64,000 bases of DNA, taken from positions 1,719,103-1,783,102 of the forward strand of contig NZ_KZ119600.1 of the NCBI RefSeq assembly GCF_002153425.1. The letters are read 5' to 3'. The stretch is from Litchfieldia alkalitelluris. Its GTDB lineage: Bacteria; Bacillota; Bacilli; Bacillales; Salisediminibacteriaceae. Both the position numbers and the translations under genes were made by a program. Below the pieces are notes generated by a model, which saw nothing but the letters and a program-made list of their open reading frames with translations, had not been told where the DNA came from and made no database searches. Positions 17,129 to 25,400 of this stretch are shown here, piece by piece (position 1 is the stretch's first letter; every line of letters starts with the position of its first letter).

Positions 17129-17488
17129 CTATGATTTTTGTTTTACTTGTTTTTCAGGCTTAACATGTGCGCTCAAGTCATCTTGAATACTCTTATCCCA
17201 TAGTTTTACCCCAACACGGTATGCAGAGCGTGAAATCATAAACCCAGCTACAGGAGCTGTCATGAACACGAAAAGTATCGCTAACAATAGCTTACCTACT
17301 AAAATGCCTTCTATGAATAAGAAATAGAGAAACGCTCCGATCATGATACTGATAACACCCAATGTAGCACTCTTAGTGGCTGCGTGAAGACGTCCATAAA
17401 CGTCAGGGAATCTTATTATCCCAATGGAGCCTAAAACACTAAGGCCAGCCCCAATGAGCAAGAAGATACTAATTATTATCTCGGTCAA
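17129..17488 (-). CDS. mrpG: Mrp Na+/H+ antiporter subunit G
   Basis: This 119-residue membrane protein has the MrpG/PhaG pattern GIIRFPDVYGRLHAATKSATLG (about residues 24-45) with three hydrophobic segments and a charged tail. It is the last subunit of the Mrp complex, which exchanges cytoplasmic Na+ for H+. I prefer the TTG at 17488, which has GGGAGGG 7 nt upstream; the TTG at 17494 lies almost on that site. Its 5' end overlaps mrpF, showing translational coupling. A terminator follows. Confidence 0.94.
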   Translation of the reverse strand: MTEIIISIFLLIGAGLSVLGSIGIIRFPDVYGRLHAATKSATLGVISIMIGAFLYFLFIEGILVGKLLLAILFVFMTAPVAGFMISRSAYRVGVKLWDKSIQDDLSAHVKPEKQVKQKS

Positions 17489-17750
17489 GGACAATCCCTC
17501 CCTCGATAAACTTCGCTAAAGCAATGGATCCTATGAAAGCAAGAATGGCTATTACTAGGATGACATCACTATAGGCAAGTGTATTTTGAATGATCATAAT
17601 GACACCGATAAACCCAATGAGGTTAATTCCAATCGTATCTAAAGCGACGACTCGATCAGACATTGTTGGTCCTTTAACAACACGGTAGAAACAAGTTGCT
17701 ATTGATAGGGACATTAATATTAAAACGATGGTGGTGACAATTTGAAGCAT
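17469..17750 (-). CDS. mrpF: Mrp Na+/H+ antiporter subunit F
   Basis: The 93-residue protein has three transmembrane segments and the MrpF/PhaF signature CFYRVVKGPTMSDRVVALDTIG (about residues 21-42). MrpF belongs to the hetero-oligomeric antiporter, and in some species it has been linked to bile-salt efflux. The gene starts exactly at the mrpE stop codon (1-nt overlap) and overlaps mrpG by 20 nt or more, so these subunits are probably coupled in translation. Confidence 0.94.
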   Translation of the reverse strand: MLQIVTTIVLILMSLSIATCFYRVVKGPTMSDRVVALDTIGINLIGFIGVIMIIQNTLAYSDVILVIAILAFIGSIALAKFIEGGIVLDRDNN

Positions 17751-18226
17751 TATTTAGTCACCTCCGAAATTGCTCTTTCGAATGTTGTATGGATTTGTTT
17801 AATAGCTTCATTTTTATCAGGAACGTGGATGGAATGAACGAAAATGGTTCGACCATCCTCAGAGAAGTCCATAGACAATGTACCTGGAGTCAATGAAATA
17901 AGACTTGCAAGCAACGTTACTTCCCAATCTGTTTTTAATGTTGTAGGAACAGCAATGATGCCTGGCTTGATGTCCATTTTTGGACTTAAAACGATTTTAA
18001 TGACGTCAATATTTGAAAGAATCAATTCTTTAATAAACAACAAGATTAGTTTTACAATCGCAAATACTCGAATGAGATAAAAGTCAAACCTGAGGAAGCG
18101 CCTTAGGACAAATAGTAGAACAATACCCACTATATACCCTAAAAGGAATTCCACACCAGAGAAATCATTTCGCAATAACATCCAGATAATCGCAATCGTT
18201 ATATTAAGCAGGATTTGAAATGGCAT
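17750..18226 (-). CDS. mrpE: Mrp Na+/H+ antiporter subunit E
   Basis: The 158-residue protein has an N-terminal pair of hydrophobic helices (residues 1-45) and the MrpE core (LLASLISLTPGTLSMDFSED near 110-129). It is required for full Mrp activity and assembly. AAGGAG lies before ATG 18226, 5 nt after the mrpD stop. It is fifth in the ABCDEFG order, typical of group 1 Mrp operons of Bacillus. Confidence 0.94.
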   Translation of the reverse strand: MPFQILLNITIAIIWMLLRNDFSGVEFLLGYIVGIVLLFVLRRFLRFDFYLIRVFAIVKLILLFIKELILSNIDVIKIVLSPKMDIKPGIIAVPTTLKTDWEVTLLASLISLTPGTLSMDFSEDGRTIFVHSIHVPDKNEAIKQIHTTFERAISEVTK

Positions 18227-18231
18227 AGTAC

Positions 18232-19719
18232 CTACTCCTTAAGTACAGAATTAATATAGATTGATGGATCCAGCATTTGATTTGCTGCAGCTTCAAATAA
18301 TAGGTAAACAGGCTCAGCCATAACTCCCATTAAAAAGCTGATGATTACAAGTGGAATAGCTGGTAATAACAGTTTTCCAACTTTCGTCTTCTTTTGTTCT
18401 TCCGTGATAGTTGGCGATCCCCAGAAAACATACATAAAGATTTTTACCATGGAGAATAAGGTTAATAACCCTACTACTAAACTGACGAAAACAATAAAGT
18501 AGCGTTGTTCTTCTAAACCACCTAACACAAGGGCAAACTTACTGAAGAAACCACTTAGTGGAGGAATTCCTGCAAGTGATATTGCAGCAATAAAAAACAG
18601 CCAACCAAGGTAAGGGTGAGTTTTCAGTATACCACTCATTTTCTTTAAATTAGTAGTTCCTGTTACTGTTTCAGTTGCTCCACTAAATAAGAATAAAGCT
18701 GTTTTTATAATCATATTGTGAGCAATGATATAGATGGAACCAGCGATTGCCATAGCTGTTCCAATACCAAGCCCCATAATCATATAACCGACCTGACTCA
18801 CGATATGAATTGCTAGAATACGTTTGAAGTCGAACTTCGATACTGCTCCGACAACCCCGAAAAACATAGTTAATCCTGCTAGAATTAATATAATGTTCAA
18901 GGTGAAATCTTGGTTATGTGTAAAGATTAAAGTGTTTGTTCGAATGATAGAATATACCCCAACTTTTGTTAACAGGCCCCCTAACAATGCGGCAACAGCT
19001 GTCGGCGGTGCAAAGTAAGAGTTTGGTAGCCAAAAGTGTAACGGTACTAAGGCACCTTTTAGACCGAATACTAGAAAAAAAAGTATTGCAATAACGGTTA
19101 AAATCCCATTATTTGCTGGATCGACTTCTGATATTCGTTGAGCCAAATGAGCAAAGTTCAGGGTCCCTGTCACAGAGTATAATAATGCAACTGCAATAAT
19201 GAAAAACATTGATCCAAATGTACTTATCACAACGTATTTAAAGGATTCTCTTAACTGATACTTTTTTCCTCCCATTGCAAGTAGTACGAAGGAAGAGAGA
19301 AGCATTACTTCAAAGAAAACAAATAAGTTAAATATATCTCCTGTTAAAAACGATCCATTTACCCCTGTTAATAAGAAAAAATAGAAAGGGTAAAAATAGA
19401 ATTTTTCCCTATCATGATGTAGCGTCTGAAAGGCAAAGAATAAGCAGGCCATGGCAACAATACTAGCTAATAAAACCATTATAGAGGAGAAAAGATCTCC
19501 AACTAAGACAATTCCAAATGGTGCCGGCCAATTTCCAAGTTCTAATGTTATAATCCCATCTTGATAAATAACATAGAGAATATATGCAGCGAGCAAAAGT
19601 AGGGCACTTGACGTGATCCCACTTATGTATCGCTGAACGGGTATGTTCTTCTTAAAGAAAATTAAGATAACACCCATTAAAAATGGTATCAAGACAGGTA
19701 GTAAAACTAAATTATTCAT
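18232..19719 (-). CDS. mrpD: Mrp Na+/H+ antiporter subunit D
   Basis: The 495-residue polytopic protein belongs to the proton-translocating family shared with Complex I ND2/NuoN (NADH-quinone oxidoreductase-like domain). Conserved segments include FFEVMLLSSFVLLA (key Glu in helix 5), GALVPLHFWLPNSYFAPPTA (conserved Lys/His region) and IAHNMIIKTALFLFSG. Along with MrpA it forms the ion path. ATG 19719 has AAGGGG 8 nt upstream; an in-frame GTG two codons earlier lies too near that site. It overlaps the mrpC end. Confidence 0.96.
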   Translation of the reverse strand: MNNLVLLPVLIPFLMGVILIFFKKNIPVQRYISGITSSALLLLAAYILYVIYQDGIITLELGNWPAPFGIVLVGDLFSSIMVLLASIVAMACLFFAFQTLHHDREKFYFYPFYFFLLTGVNGSFLTGDIFNLFVFFEVMLLSSFVLLAMGGKKYQLRESFKYVVISTFGSMFFIIAVALLYSVTGTLNFAHLAQRISEVDPANNGILTVIAILFFLVFGLKGALVPLHFWLPNSYFAPPTAVAALLGGLLTKVGVYSIIRTNTLIFTHNQDFTLNIILILAGLTMFFGVVGAVSKFDFKRILAIHIVSQVGYMIMGLGIGTAMAIAGSIYIIAHNMIIKTALFLFSGATETVTGTTNLKKMSGILKTHPYLGWLFFIAAISLAGIPPLSGFFSKFALVLGGLEEQRYFIVFVSLVVGLLTLFSMVKIFMYVFWGSPTITEEQKKTKVGKLLLPAIPLVIISFLMGVMAEPVYLLFEAAANQMLDPSIYINSVLKE

Positions 19720-20050
19720 CGGCACTACCCCTTAATTGATCAAGATCATCTGTTTTATGTTCTTTATAAGTACGATAAGAAAGTACTAAAAGAAAAGCGG
19801 TTACTCCAAATCCGATAACGATGGCCGTTAGAATTAGTGCTTGTGGAAGAGGGTCTGCATAAGACGCCGCTTCTTCCCCTAAAAGGGGAGGTGCACCTTC
19901 TTTTAACCCAGCCAACGTTAAGAACAGTAAATGTGCTGCATGTGATAGGAGTAGTAAGCCAAGGACTACTCGTAATAAGCTCTTTGTTAGTAATAAATAG
20001 GTGCTTACGGAGACGAGAACCCCCACTGTAAGAATCATTAATATCTCCAT
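19712..20050 (-). CDS. mrpC: Mrp Na+/H+ antiporter subunit C
   Basis: The 112-residue three-helix protein resembles NuoK/MnhC: LLLLSHAAHLLFLTLAG (about residues 34-50) and DPLPQALILTAIVIGFGVTAF (66-86, the most conserved block). The start overlaps the mrpB stop (TAATG) and its end overlaps mrpD, so translation is coupled. It is part of the membrane arm of the antiporter. Confidence 0.95.
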   Translation of the reverse strand: MEILMILTVGVLVSVSTYLLLTKSLLRVVLGLLLLSHAAHLLFLTLAGLKEGAPPLLGEEAASYADPLPQALILTAIVIGFGVTAFLLVLSYRTYKEHKTDDLDQLRGSADE

Positions 20051-20475
20051 TACGAATCATCCTCCGCAATCGTCAAGATTGATAGCAAAGCTACAGCCAC
20101 TACGACTAAATATATGCCAAGGTCAAATGGCAGCGCAGTTGTTAATTCAATTTCCCCGAGAACGGGAACGGTATAATATTCAAAATACTGTGTTAAAAAG
20201 GGATCCCCGAAAAGTAAACTGTTTAATCCCGTCACGATCGCAATCAGTAGTCCGATCGCAATGATCGTAGAGTAATCAAACGGGATTGCCTTCTTAATCT
20301 TCTTTATATCAAAACTGATATATAAGAGTAGGAGGGCAGTGGCTGTCATTAGTCCGCCAATAAATCCTCCACCTGGGTTGTTATGTCCAGCGAAAAACAA
20401 ATAAATAGAGAAGGACAGGATGATAAACGAGACAATTCGTGTAATGGTATGAAGCATTAAAAAGTTCGTTCTCAT
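20050..20475 (-). CDS. mrpB: Mrp Na+/H+ antiporter subunit B
   Basis: The 141-residue, four-helix protein carries the MnhB domain: FAGHNNPGGGFIGGLMTA (about residues 28-45) is the family hallmark, and the C-terminal ELTTALPFDLGIYLVVVAVA is conserved. Its ATG overlaps the mrpA stop by 4 nt. It forms part of the Mrp complex and resembles a region in the MrpA C-terminus. Confidence 0.95.
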   Translation of the reverse strand: MRTNFLMLHTITRIVSFIILSFSIYLFFAGHNNPGGGFIGGLMTATALLLLYISFDIKKIKKAIPFDYSTIIAIGLLIAIVTGLNSLLFGDPFLTQYFEYYTVPVLGEIELTTALPFDLGIYLVVVAVALLSILTIAEDDS

Positions 20476-22877
20476 ACGTCTTGCCCCTCCTTCATTTTCA
20501 ATTTAATTAACGCAACGATTCCAAGTGCTGCAACCCCTAATACTAAAACTTCGAGTAAGGTATCCAGTCCACGGAAATCAACAAGGATTACGTTAACCAT
20601 GTTATACCCACCAGCTAGTGGCTTTGAGTTTTCAACGAAGTATTGGGATATAGGGCTGAAATTTAAGCTATGGCGTGCAGCGTGTGCACTGAAACCTAAT
20701 AATGTAACAATCGCTCCCATTCCAATGGAAATAACTAAGTTTGTAAATCGGAACTTCGGTTTAAACTTTTCCTTCCTAAGCTCAGGGAGGTGATAGAAAC
20801 ATAATAGGAATAAAACAACCATTACAGTTTCTACTAATAACTGCGTTAGTGCCAAGTCTGGAGCCCTGAATACGACGAACAGTAATGCAATTAGGAATCC
20901 AATGACCCCAACAGCAATAATCGAAGTTACTCGGTGCTGAATAAAAGGAATACTGATCGTTGTAGCCATAAGCACAAGAGTGATGATCCATAAATAGGGT
21001 GAAATCTCTGATACATTAGTAAAGTTAAACTGCATTGCATCATAACGGAAGAACGTCCACCCTAGAAGGATGAGCATAAATACCATCATATAGACAAAGT
21101 AATCACGTAATAAACCTGTAAGTTGTACATTGGTAACGCGTTGTGAGCCAGCTACTAACCCGTCTAAACCGCCATCATAGAGACGGTTAAGGGGGTCCCT
21201 TTCGTGTAGAAAGAAAGTGGATTCTTGCCAACGTTTTAGGTTAATAAATACTAGTGAACCAAATAGAACAACTCCTATAGTCATAAACAGTTCTGTATTG
21301 AGCCCATGCCAGTGATAAATATTAATATAATTGTCTAGGCCAACAGTGTACGGTAACACTGCATGCAAGGCTGGTTCAATCATGGAATAGGACAACAGGT
21401 TTGGGAATAACCCGAATATCACTACAAGGGAAGCAAGGACAATTGGTGAGATTAAAAGACCAATTGGTGCTTCGTGCGCTTCTTTTTCAAGCTTCTCTGG
21501 CTGATATTTCCCAGTAAAAGTCCTAAAGAACATAATCATACAGTAAACAAATGTAAATACACTAGCTATCCATGCCACAATAGGGAATAAAAAGCCCCAT
21601 GTTTGAATATTAAAGATATTTAGTGACGCAACATCAAGAACACCTGTAAAGAACATTTCCTTACTTAGGAACCCATTAAATGGCGGTAATCCAGCCATAG
21701 ATGCTATCCCAATAATGGAGATAGTAAAGGTGATAGGCATAATAGACATTAAGCCACCAAGCTTCCTAATATCCCTTGTTCCTGTTTCATGGTCCACGAT
21801 ACCAACAACCATAAATAAGCTACCTTTAAAAGTGGCGTGGTTAATTAGGTGGAAGATAGCTGCAATAATTGCTACCTCCGCTATATTGTCAATAAAGGAA
21901 GCGGACCCTAATCCAAATAAGGCCATAATTAGACCTAGCTGACTGATAGTTGAAAAAGCTAGAATACCTTTTAAATCTGTTTGTCTAACAGCAGATATTG
22001 ATCCCCAAATGAGAGTCAATAGTCCAAAGCTAGTAATAATCCAGAACCATTCAGGCAGTCCGCCAAAAACAGGTGTAAATCTTGCAACTAAGTAAATACC
22101 TGCTTTAACCATCGTTGCCGAATGGAGATAAGCACTAACAGGTGTTGGTGCTTCCATAGCATCTGGCAACCAGATGTGGAAAGGAAATTGTGCTGATTTT
22201 GTAAATGCGCCAAGTAAAATAAGTAACATGGCAGGAATTACAAGAACCTCAGATGTTAAATCTATCTGACCGAAATAAGCGATAATTTCTTGAATGCTAA
22301 ATGAGCCAGTAATAATATAAAGCAGACAGAAACCAGCTAGCATAGCAAATCCACCAGTTACGGTAATTAGCATTGATTTTTGTGCCCCATAACGAGATTT
22401 TTCTTTATGGAACCAATAAGCGATTAATAATGCTGATGCCAAACTTGTTAACTCCCAGAATACGTAAATAACCATTAAGTTGTCGGATAAGACAACCCCT
22501 AGCATGGCCCCCATAAACATCATTAAGTATACGTAGAAATTGTTTAGTGGTTCGTCTTTTTTGTTAGCGATATAGAAAATTGAGTAGAGAACTACTAATG
22601 TTCCTATTCCCGTAATTAAAAGAGCAAACAGGAGACTTAGCCCATCTAAGTATATGGCAAAGTTGATACCGAGAGTTGGTACCCATGGTACAACCATTAC
22701 TTCAGGGTTGAGCGTGTTCCCCCCGATTGGGAGGTAACTTAGTAAGTATATAAACAAAATGAGGGGGAGTGCTAAGACAAACCACCCTGTATGGATATGG
22801 CGAAACCCTTTATAAATAAAAGGCACTAACAGAGCCATAATGAACGGTGCTAATACTAAATAATGAAGCGTGGTCAA
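20472..22877 (-). CDS. mrpA: Mrp Na+/H+ antiporter subunit A
   Basis: The 801-residue protein combines an N-terminal NuoL-like region (VFWELTSLASALLIAYWFH, TKSAQFPFHIWLPDAMEAPT, HLINHATFKGSLFM) with a C-terminal region carrying the MrpA-specific DUF4040/MnhB-like part (PDLALTQLLVETVMVVLFLL, VDFRGLDTLLEVLVLGVAALG). It is the largest subunit and lines the proton and sodium pathways in Mrp antiporters, which support Na+ resistance and pH homeostasis. I chose TTG 22877, which follows AAGGAGGT at 7-8 nt; an in-frame TTG seven codons earlier precedes that site. It is first in the operon, and the operon promoter should lie in 22878-23100. Confidence 0.96.
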   Translation of the reverse strand: MTTLHYLVLAPFIMALLVPFIYKGFRHIHTGWFVLALPLILFIYLLSYLPIGGNTLNPEVMVVPWVPTLGINFAIYLDGLSLLFALLITGIGTLVVLYSIFYIANKKDEPLNNFYVYLMMFMGAMLGVVLSDNLMVIYVFWELTSLASALLIAYWFHKEKSRYGAQKSMLITVTGGFAMLAGFCLLYIITGSFSIQEIIAYFGQIDLTSEVLVIPAMLLILLGAFTKSAQFPFHIWLPDAMEAPTPVSAYLHSATMVKAGIYLVARFTPVFGGLPEWFWIITSFGLLTLIWGSISAVRQTDLKGILAFSTISQLGLIMALFGLGSASFIDNIAEVAIIAAIFHLINHATFKGSLFMVVGIVDHETGTRDIRKLGGLMSIMPITFTISIIGIASMAGLPPFNGFLSKEMFFTGVLDVASLNIFNIQTWGFLFPIVAWIASVFTFVYCMIMFFRTFTGKYQPEKLEKEAHEAPIGLLISPIVLASLVVIFGLFPNLLSYSMIEPALHAVLPYTVGLDNYINIYHWHGLNTELFMTIGVVLFGSLVFINLKRWQESTFFLHERDPLNRLYDGGLDGLVAGSQRVTNVQLTGLLRDYFVYMMVFMLILLGWTFFRYDAMQFNFTNVSEISPYLWIITLVLMATTISIPFIQHRVTSIIAVGVIGFLIALLFVVFRAPDLALTQLLVETVMVVLFLLCFYHLPELRKEKFKPKFRFTNLVISIGMGAIVTLLGFSAHAARHSLNFSPISQYFVENSKPLAGGYNMVNVILVDFRGLDTLLEVLVLGVAALGIVALIKLKMKEGQDV

Positions 22878-23162
22878 ATGATTTACCTCCTTATTCAAAA
22901 TATATTATTGCAGTGTAACATGGTTATGACATATATTCCCCGTTTTTTGCGCAAGTAAAATTATAATATAAATTAGTTTTTGTTGCATCCTTTGTTATCA
23001 TAGGTTTCACCATATTTTAGTTATTTATTAAATATGTAGAAACTCAATTTTTTACGAATAAAAAAATTTATTGTTCACAATATAACTAGTGAAATTTATG
23101 GTTTAAATTGGAATTATTGTGAAAATATAAAGGTGTAAAATGTTTTTTGTATAAAATAAGGA
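22878..23162. other. Intergenic region between divergent mrpA and a small membrane-protein gene
   Basis: This very AT-rich stretch should contain the mrp promoter on the minus strand and the promoter of the plus-strand small gene. No gene or clear operator was seen. Confidence 0.5.
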
Positions 23163-23199
23163 AAACCGTACCATCCTTATAAAAGAGGTGATACGGTTT
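23163..23199 (+). promoter_or_regulatory. Hairpin enclosing the ribosome-binding site of the small membrane-protein gene
   Basis: AAACCGTA (23163-23170) pairs perfectly with TACGGTTT (23192-23199), with further pairing possible between CCATCC and GGTGA across one mismatch. The ribosome site GAGGTG (23185-23190) lies in the loop or inner stem, and the TT of the TTG start codon lies in the stem. This could limit translation initiation. Confidence 0.5.
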
Positions 23200-23428
23200 G
23201 AAAAATCGAGTTGTATATATAATTTCTAGTTTTATTTTTCTTGTTATGCTGGCAATTGCGATACCCTTTCATTTAGATGTTACTAACCAAATAGTTGGTA
23301 AGCAAATGGAAGAAAGGGATATACAAGGTCTCTTTTTAGGCGATCGAAGAGAAAGAAAGTTTCAGCCTAGAGAGTATATACAAAAGCGAAATGCTATAAA
23401 TGAAACTGAGTTCGAAGAATTGGAGTAG
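23198..23428 (+). CDS. Small single-pass membrane protein of unknown function
   Basis: The 76-residue protein has one N-terminal hydrophobic helix (VVYIISSFIFLVMLAIAIPF, residues about 4-23), then a charged soluble tail rich in Arg, Glu and Lys. It may be an uncleaved anchor or a signal peptide. The start is TTG 23198 behind GAGGTG. I do not recognise the family. It has its own terminator (23423-23449) and is convergent with sda. Confidence 0.65.
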   Translation: MKNRVVYIISSFIFLVMLAIAIPFHLDVTNQIVGKQMEERDIQGLFLGDRRERKFQPREYIQKRNAINETEFEELE

Positions 23429-23449
23429 TGTGAGCTACTCTTTTTTTTT
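23423..23449 (+). terminator. Terminator after the small membrane-protein gene
   Basis: GAGTAG and CTACTC pair around a 6-nt loop, followed by nine T. The stem overlaps the gene's stop codon. Confidence 0.75.
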
Positions 23450-23476
23450 GGTCAAAAGAGTTAATAAGCTAGGTGA

Positions 23477-23635
23477 CTATGAGCTTTTTGTGTACTTGTC
23501 CCAAATCGATCTACGGTCGAGTTCCTGCTGAACGAGTTTAATAAAATCATCACTTAATTTTAATTCTTTCGCTTTAAAATACGTTTCTAGTAAAAGTTCA
23601 TCCGACAAATATCGCATTGCTCCCTGCCGCCCCAT
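23477..23635 (-). CDS. sda: Sda, checkpoint inhibitor of sporulation kinase
   Basis: The minus strand encodes 52 residues, with the core [20 protein letters not shown], then [17 protein letters not shown], close to B. subtilis Sda (LSDELLIESYFKA, DFIELIENEIKRRS). Sda is a helical hairpin that binds KinA/KinB and blocks autophosphorylation when replication is active or damaged. The first ATG (23635) has GAGGAGG upstream; an internal ATG at 23617 would give a 46-residue form like the B. subtilis core. A cluster of DnaA boxes upstream fits the known DnaA control of sda. In B. subtilis yqeG is next to sda; here it is absent. Confidence 0.93.
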   Translation of the reverse strand: MGRQGAMRYLSDELLLETYFKAKELKLSDDFIKLVQQELDRRSIWDKYTKSS

Positions 23636-23801
23636 GGCAGCTCCACCTCCTCAATGTATTTTACATATAATAGAAAGGTTAATCCTTTTTCTGTCTCTTT
23701 ATTTTTGAATAATTCTTCTATTTTGTAAGGTAAAATAACGGCTCTGTTTATGTCTGTGATGTGATAATACCACGTAACTTAATCCTTAACAAACACTCTT
23801 T

Positions 23802-23899
23802 TTGTCCACATTAACAGTGGATAAGTTGTGGATATCGTGTACATAAACTAGGGGAAGTATAATAAAACATGGGTGGATATGTGTATAATGTTATCCACA
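23802..23899. promoter_or_regulatory. DnaA-box cluster upstream of sda
   Basis: Two sites match TTWTNCACA exactly: TTATCCACA at 23891-23899 (plus strand) and TTATACACA at 23880-23888 (minus strand). One-mismatch sites are TTGTCCACA at 23802, TTATCCACT (minus) at 23816-23824 and ATATCCACA (minus) at 23827-23835. They lie about 170-265 bp upstream of the sda start. In B. subtilis sda transcription is known to be driven by DnaA through such boxes, tying sporulation onset to the cell cycle. Confidence 0.8.
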
Positions 23900-24141
23900 T
23901 ATGTTTGTATATGGTGGATGTTGTCGAAAAGTTTTTATCATTAAATTCAAAAAAAATTCATATAATCCTGTTTCTACTTTCTTTTTAGTAGTCCTATTTG
24001 TCATTGAACTAATATTTTAGGTATGATATAAGGAAGAGAAAGTTTTTCCAAAACATAAGGATTAGATAGACTAACTTACAAAATAATATGTATACTATGT
24101 CGCCTGATATGTATTTACTATATAATAGTTTGTCTTGTTAC

Positions 24142-24161
24142 CTATTTTCACGGTAGCCATA
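24142..24161. repeat. 20-bp fragment of a dispersed repeat (inverted relative to 7677-7696)
   Basis: The reverse complement reads TATGGCTACCGTGAAAATAG, identical to 7677-7696. It lies 44 bp before yqeH, where yqeG is missing. The rest of the 23900-24204 interval shows no gene. Confidence 0.55.
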
Positions 24162-24204
24162 TGCAATTAAATATTGAAAGATCAAGATTAGAGGAGTTGG
24201 AACA

Positions 24205-25323
24205 ATGGAAGAAACAGAACACCAAGAAATGATGTGCTCAGGGTGCGGAATTAAAATTCAAACAGAAGATAAAGAAAGAATTGGTTATACACCAAAATCA
24301 GCCCTAGAAAGGGACGTTGTAATTTGTCAACGTTGCTTTAGATTAAAGCATTATAATGAAGTTCAAGATATATCATTAACTGATGATGATTTCTTAAAAA
24401 TTTTAAATGAATTAGGAACAAAGGATGCCTTAATTGTTAAGATAGTAGATATATTTGACTTTGATGGTAGCTGGCTACCTGGTCTCCACCGATTCGTCGG
24501 AAAAAATCCTATACTTTTAGTTGGAAATAAAGTAGATTTATTACCGAAGTCGGTGAAACGCTCAAAAGTAATACAGTGGATGAAACGGGCGAGTAGTGAG
24601 TATGGTCTGAAACCAACCGATGTACATTTGATGAGTGCAGAATCTGGCGAGGCTGTGATGGAAACAGCTAACCTCATTGAAAAATACCGTGAAGGACGCA
24701 ATGTGTATGTTGTTGGGTGTACGAATGTTGGAAAGTCTACTTTTATTAATAAGTTGTTAAAAGAGTTTGGTGCAGATGATGAATTTATGATTACTACATC
24801 GAACATCCCTGGAACAACATTAGACATGATTGATGTACCACTGGACGATGGTTCCTCCTTATTTGATACTCCTGGTATTATTAACCACCATCAAATGGCA
24901 CATCTACTTGAAAAGGAGGAGTTAAAAACCATTACTCCTAAAAAAGAAGTTAAACCAAAAGTGTTTCAACTAGAAGCTGGACAGACACTTTATTTTGGGG
25001 GAATGGCTAGGGTTGACTTCGTGCAAGGGGAGGACCAATCCTTTGTATGCTACTTCTCCAATGAGGTTCCTATCCATAGGACGAAGCTTGAGAAGGCAGA
25101 CGAATTGTATAAGAATCATCTAGGAGAGTTACTATCACCACCGAATAAAGAGAGTGCAAAGGACTTTCCACCACTTGTAAAACAAGATTGGAAGTTGGAA
25201 GAAGAAAAACAAGACATAGTAATCTCGGGATTAGGTTGGATTACGGTTCATGGTAGAGGTGCTTCCATTAGAACACATGCACCAAAAGGTGTTCATGTAA
25301 GTATCAGGCCATCTATATTTTAG
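24205..25323 (+). CDS. yqeH: Ribosome biogenesis GTPase YqeH (circularly permuted)
   Basis: The 372-residue protein has an N-terminal four-cysteine zinc finger (CSGCG ... CQRC, residues about 11-42). A GTPase domain follows in permuted order: G4 NKVD near 109, then G1 GCTNVGKST near 172, then G3 DTPG near 217. YqeH is needed for 30S subunit assembly. A C-terminal domain common to YqeH follows. AGAGGAG precedes ATG 24205. It heads the cluster yqeH-aroE-yhbY-nadD-yqeK-rsfS-yqeM, as in B. subtilis but without yqeG in front. Confidence 0.96.
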   Translation: MEETEHQEMMCSGCGIKIQTEDKERIGYTPKSALERDVVICQRCFRLKHYNEVQDISLTDDDFLKILNELGTKDALIVKIVDIFDFDGSWLPGLHRFVGKNPILLVGNKVDLLPKSVKRSKVIQWMKRASSEYGLKPTDVHLMSAESGEAVMETANLIEKYREGRNVYVVGCTNVGKSTFINKLLKEFGADDEFMITTSNIPGTTLDMIDVPLDDGSSLFDTPGIINHHQMAHLLEKEELKTITPKKEVKPKVFQLEAGQTLYFGGMARVDFVQGEDQSFVCYFSNEVPIHRTKLEKADELYKNHLGELLSPPNKESAKDFPPLVKQDWKLEEEKQDIVISGLGWITVHGRGASIRTHAPKGVHVSIRPSIF

Positions 25324-25400
25324 GTTAGCCAAATTGCGAAACAGCGTTGAGTAATCTATAAAGTAAAAGAAAAAATGCGAGGGATAGGGGAATAGTAAAA

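Noticed and set aside
19764-20069. 101-residue minus-strand frame over mrpC
   Set aside because: Different frame of the same strand as mrpC; composition and lack of motifs mark it as a shadow.
23802-23899. Replication origin
   Set aside because: DnaA boxes are present, but no dnaA/dnaN genes or clear unwinding element; the known DnaA control of sda explains the cluster better.
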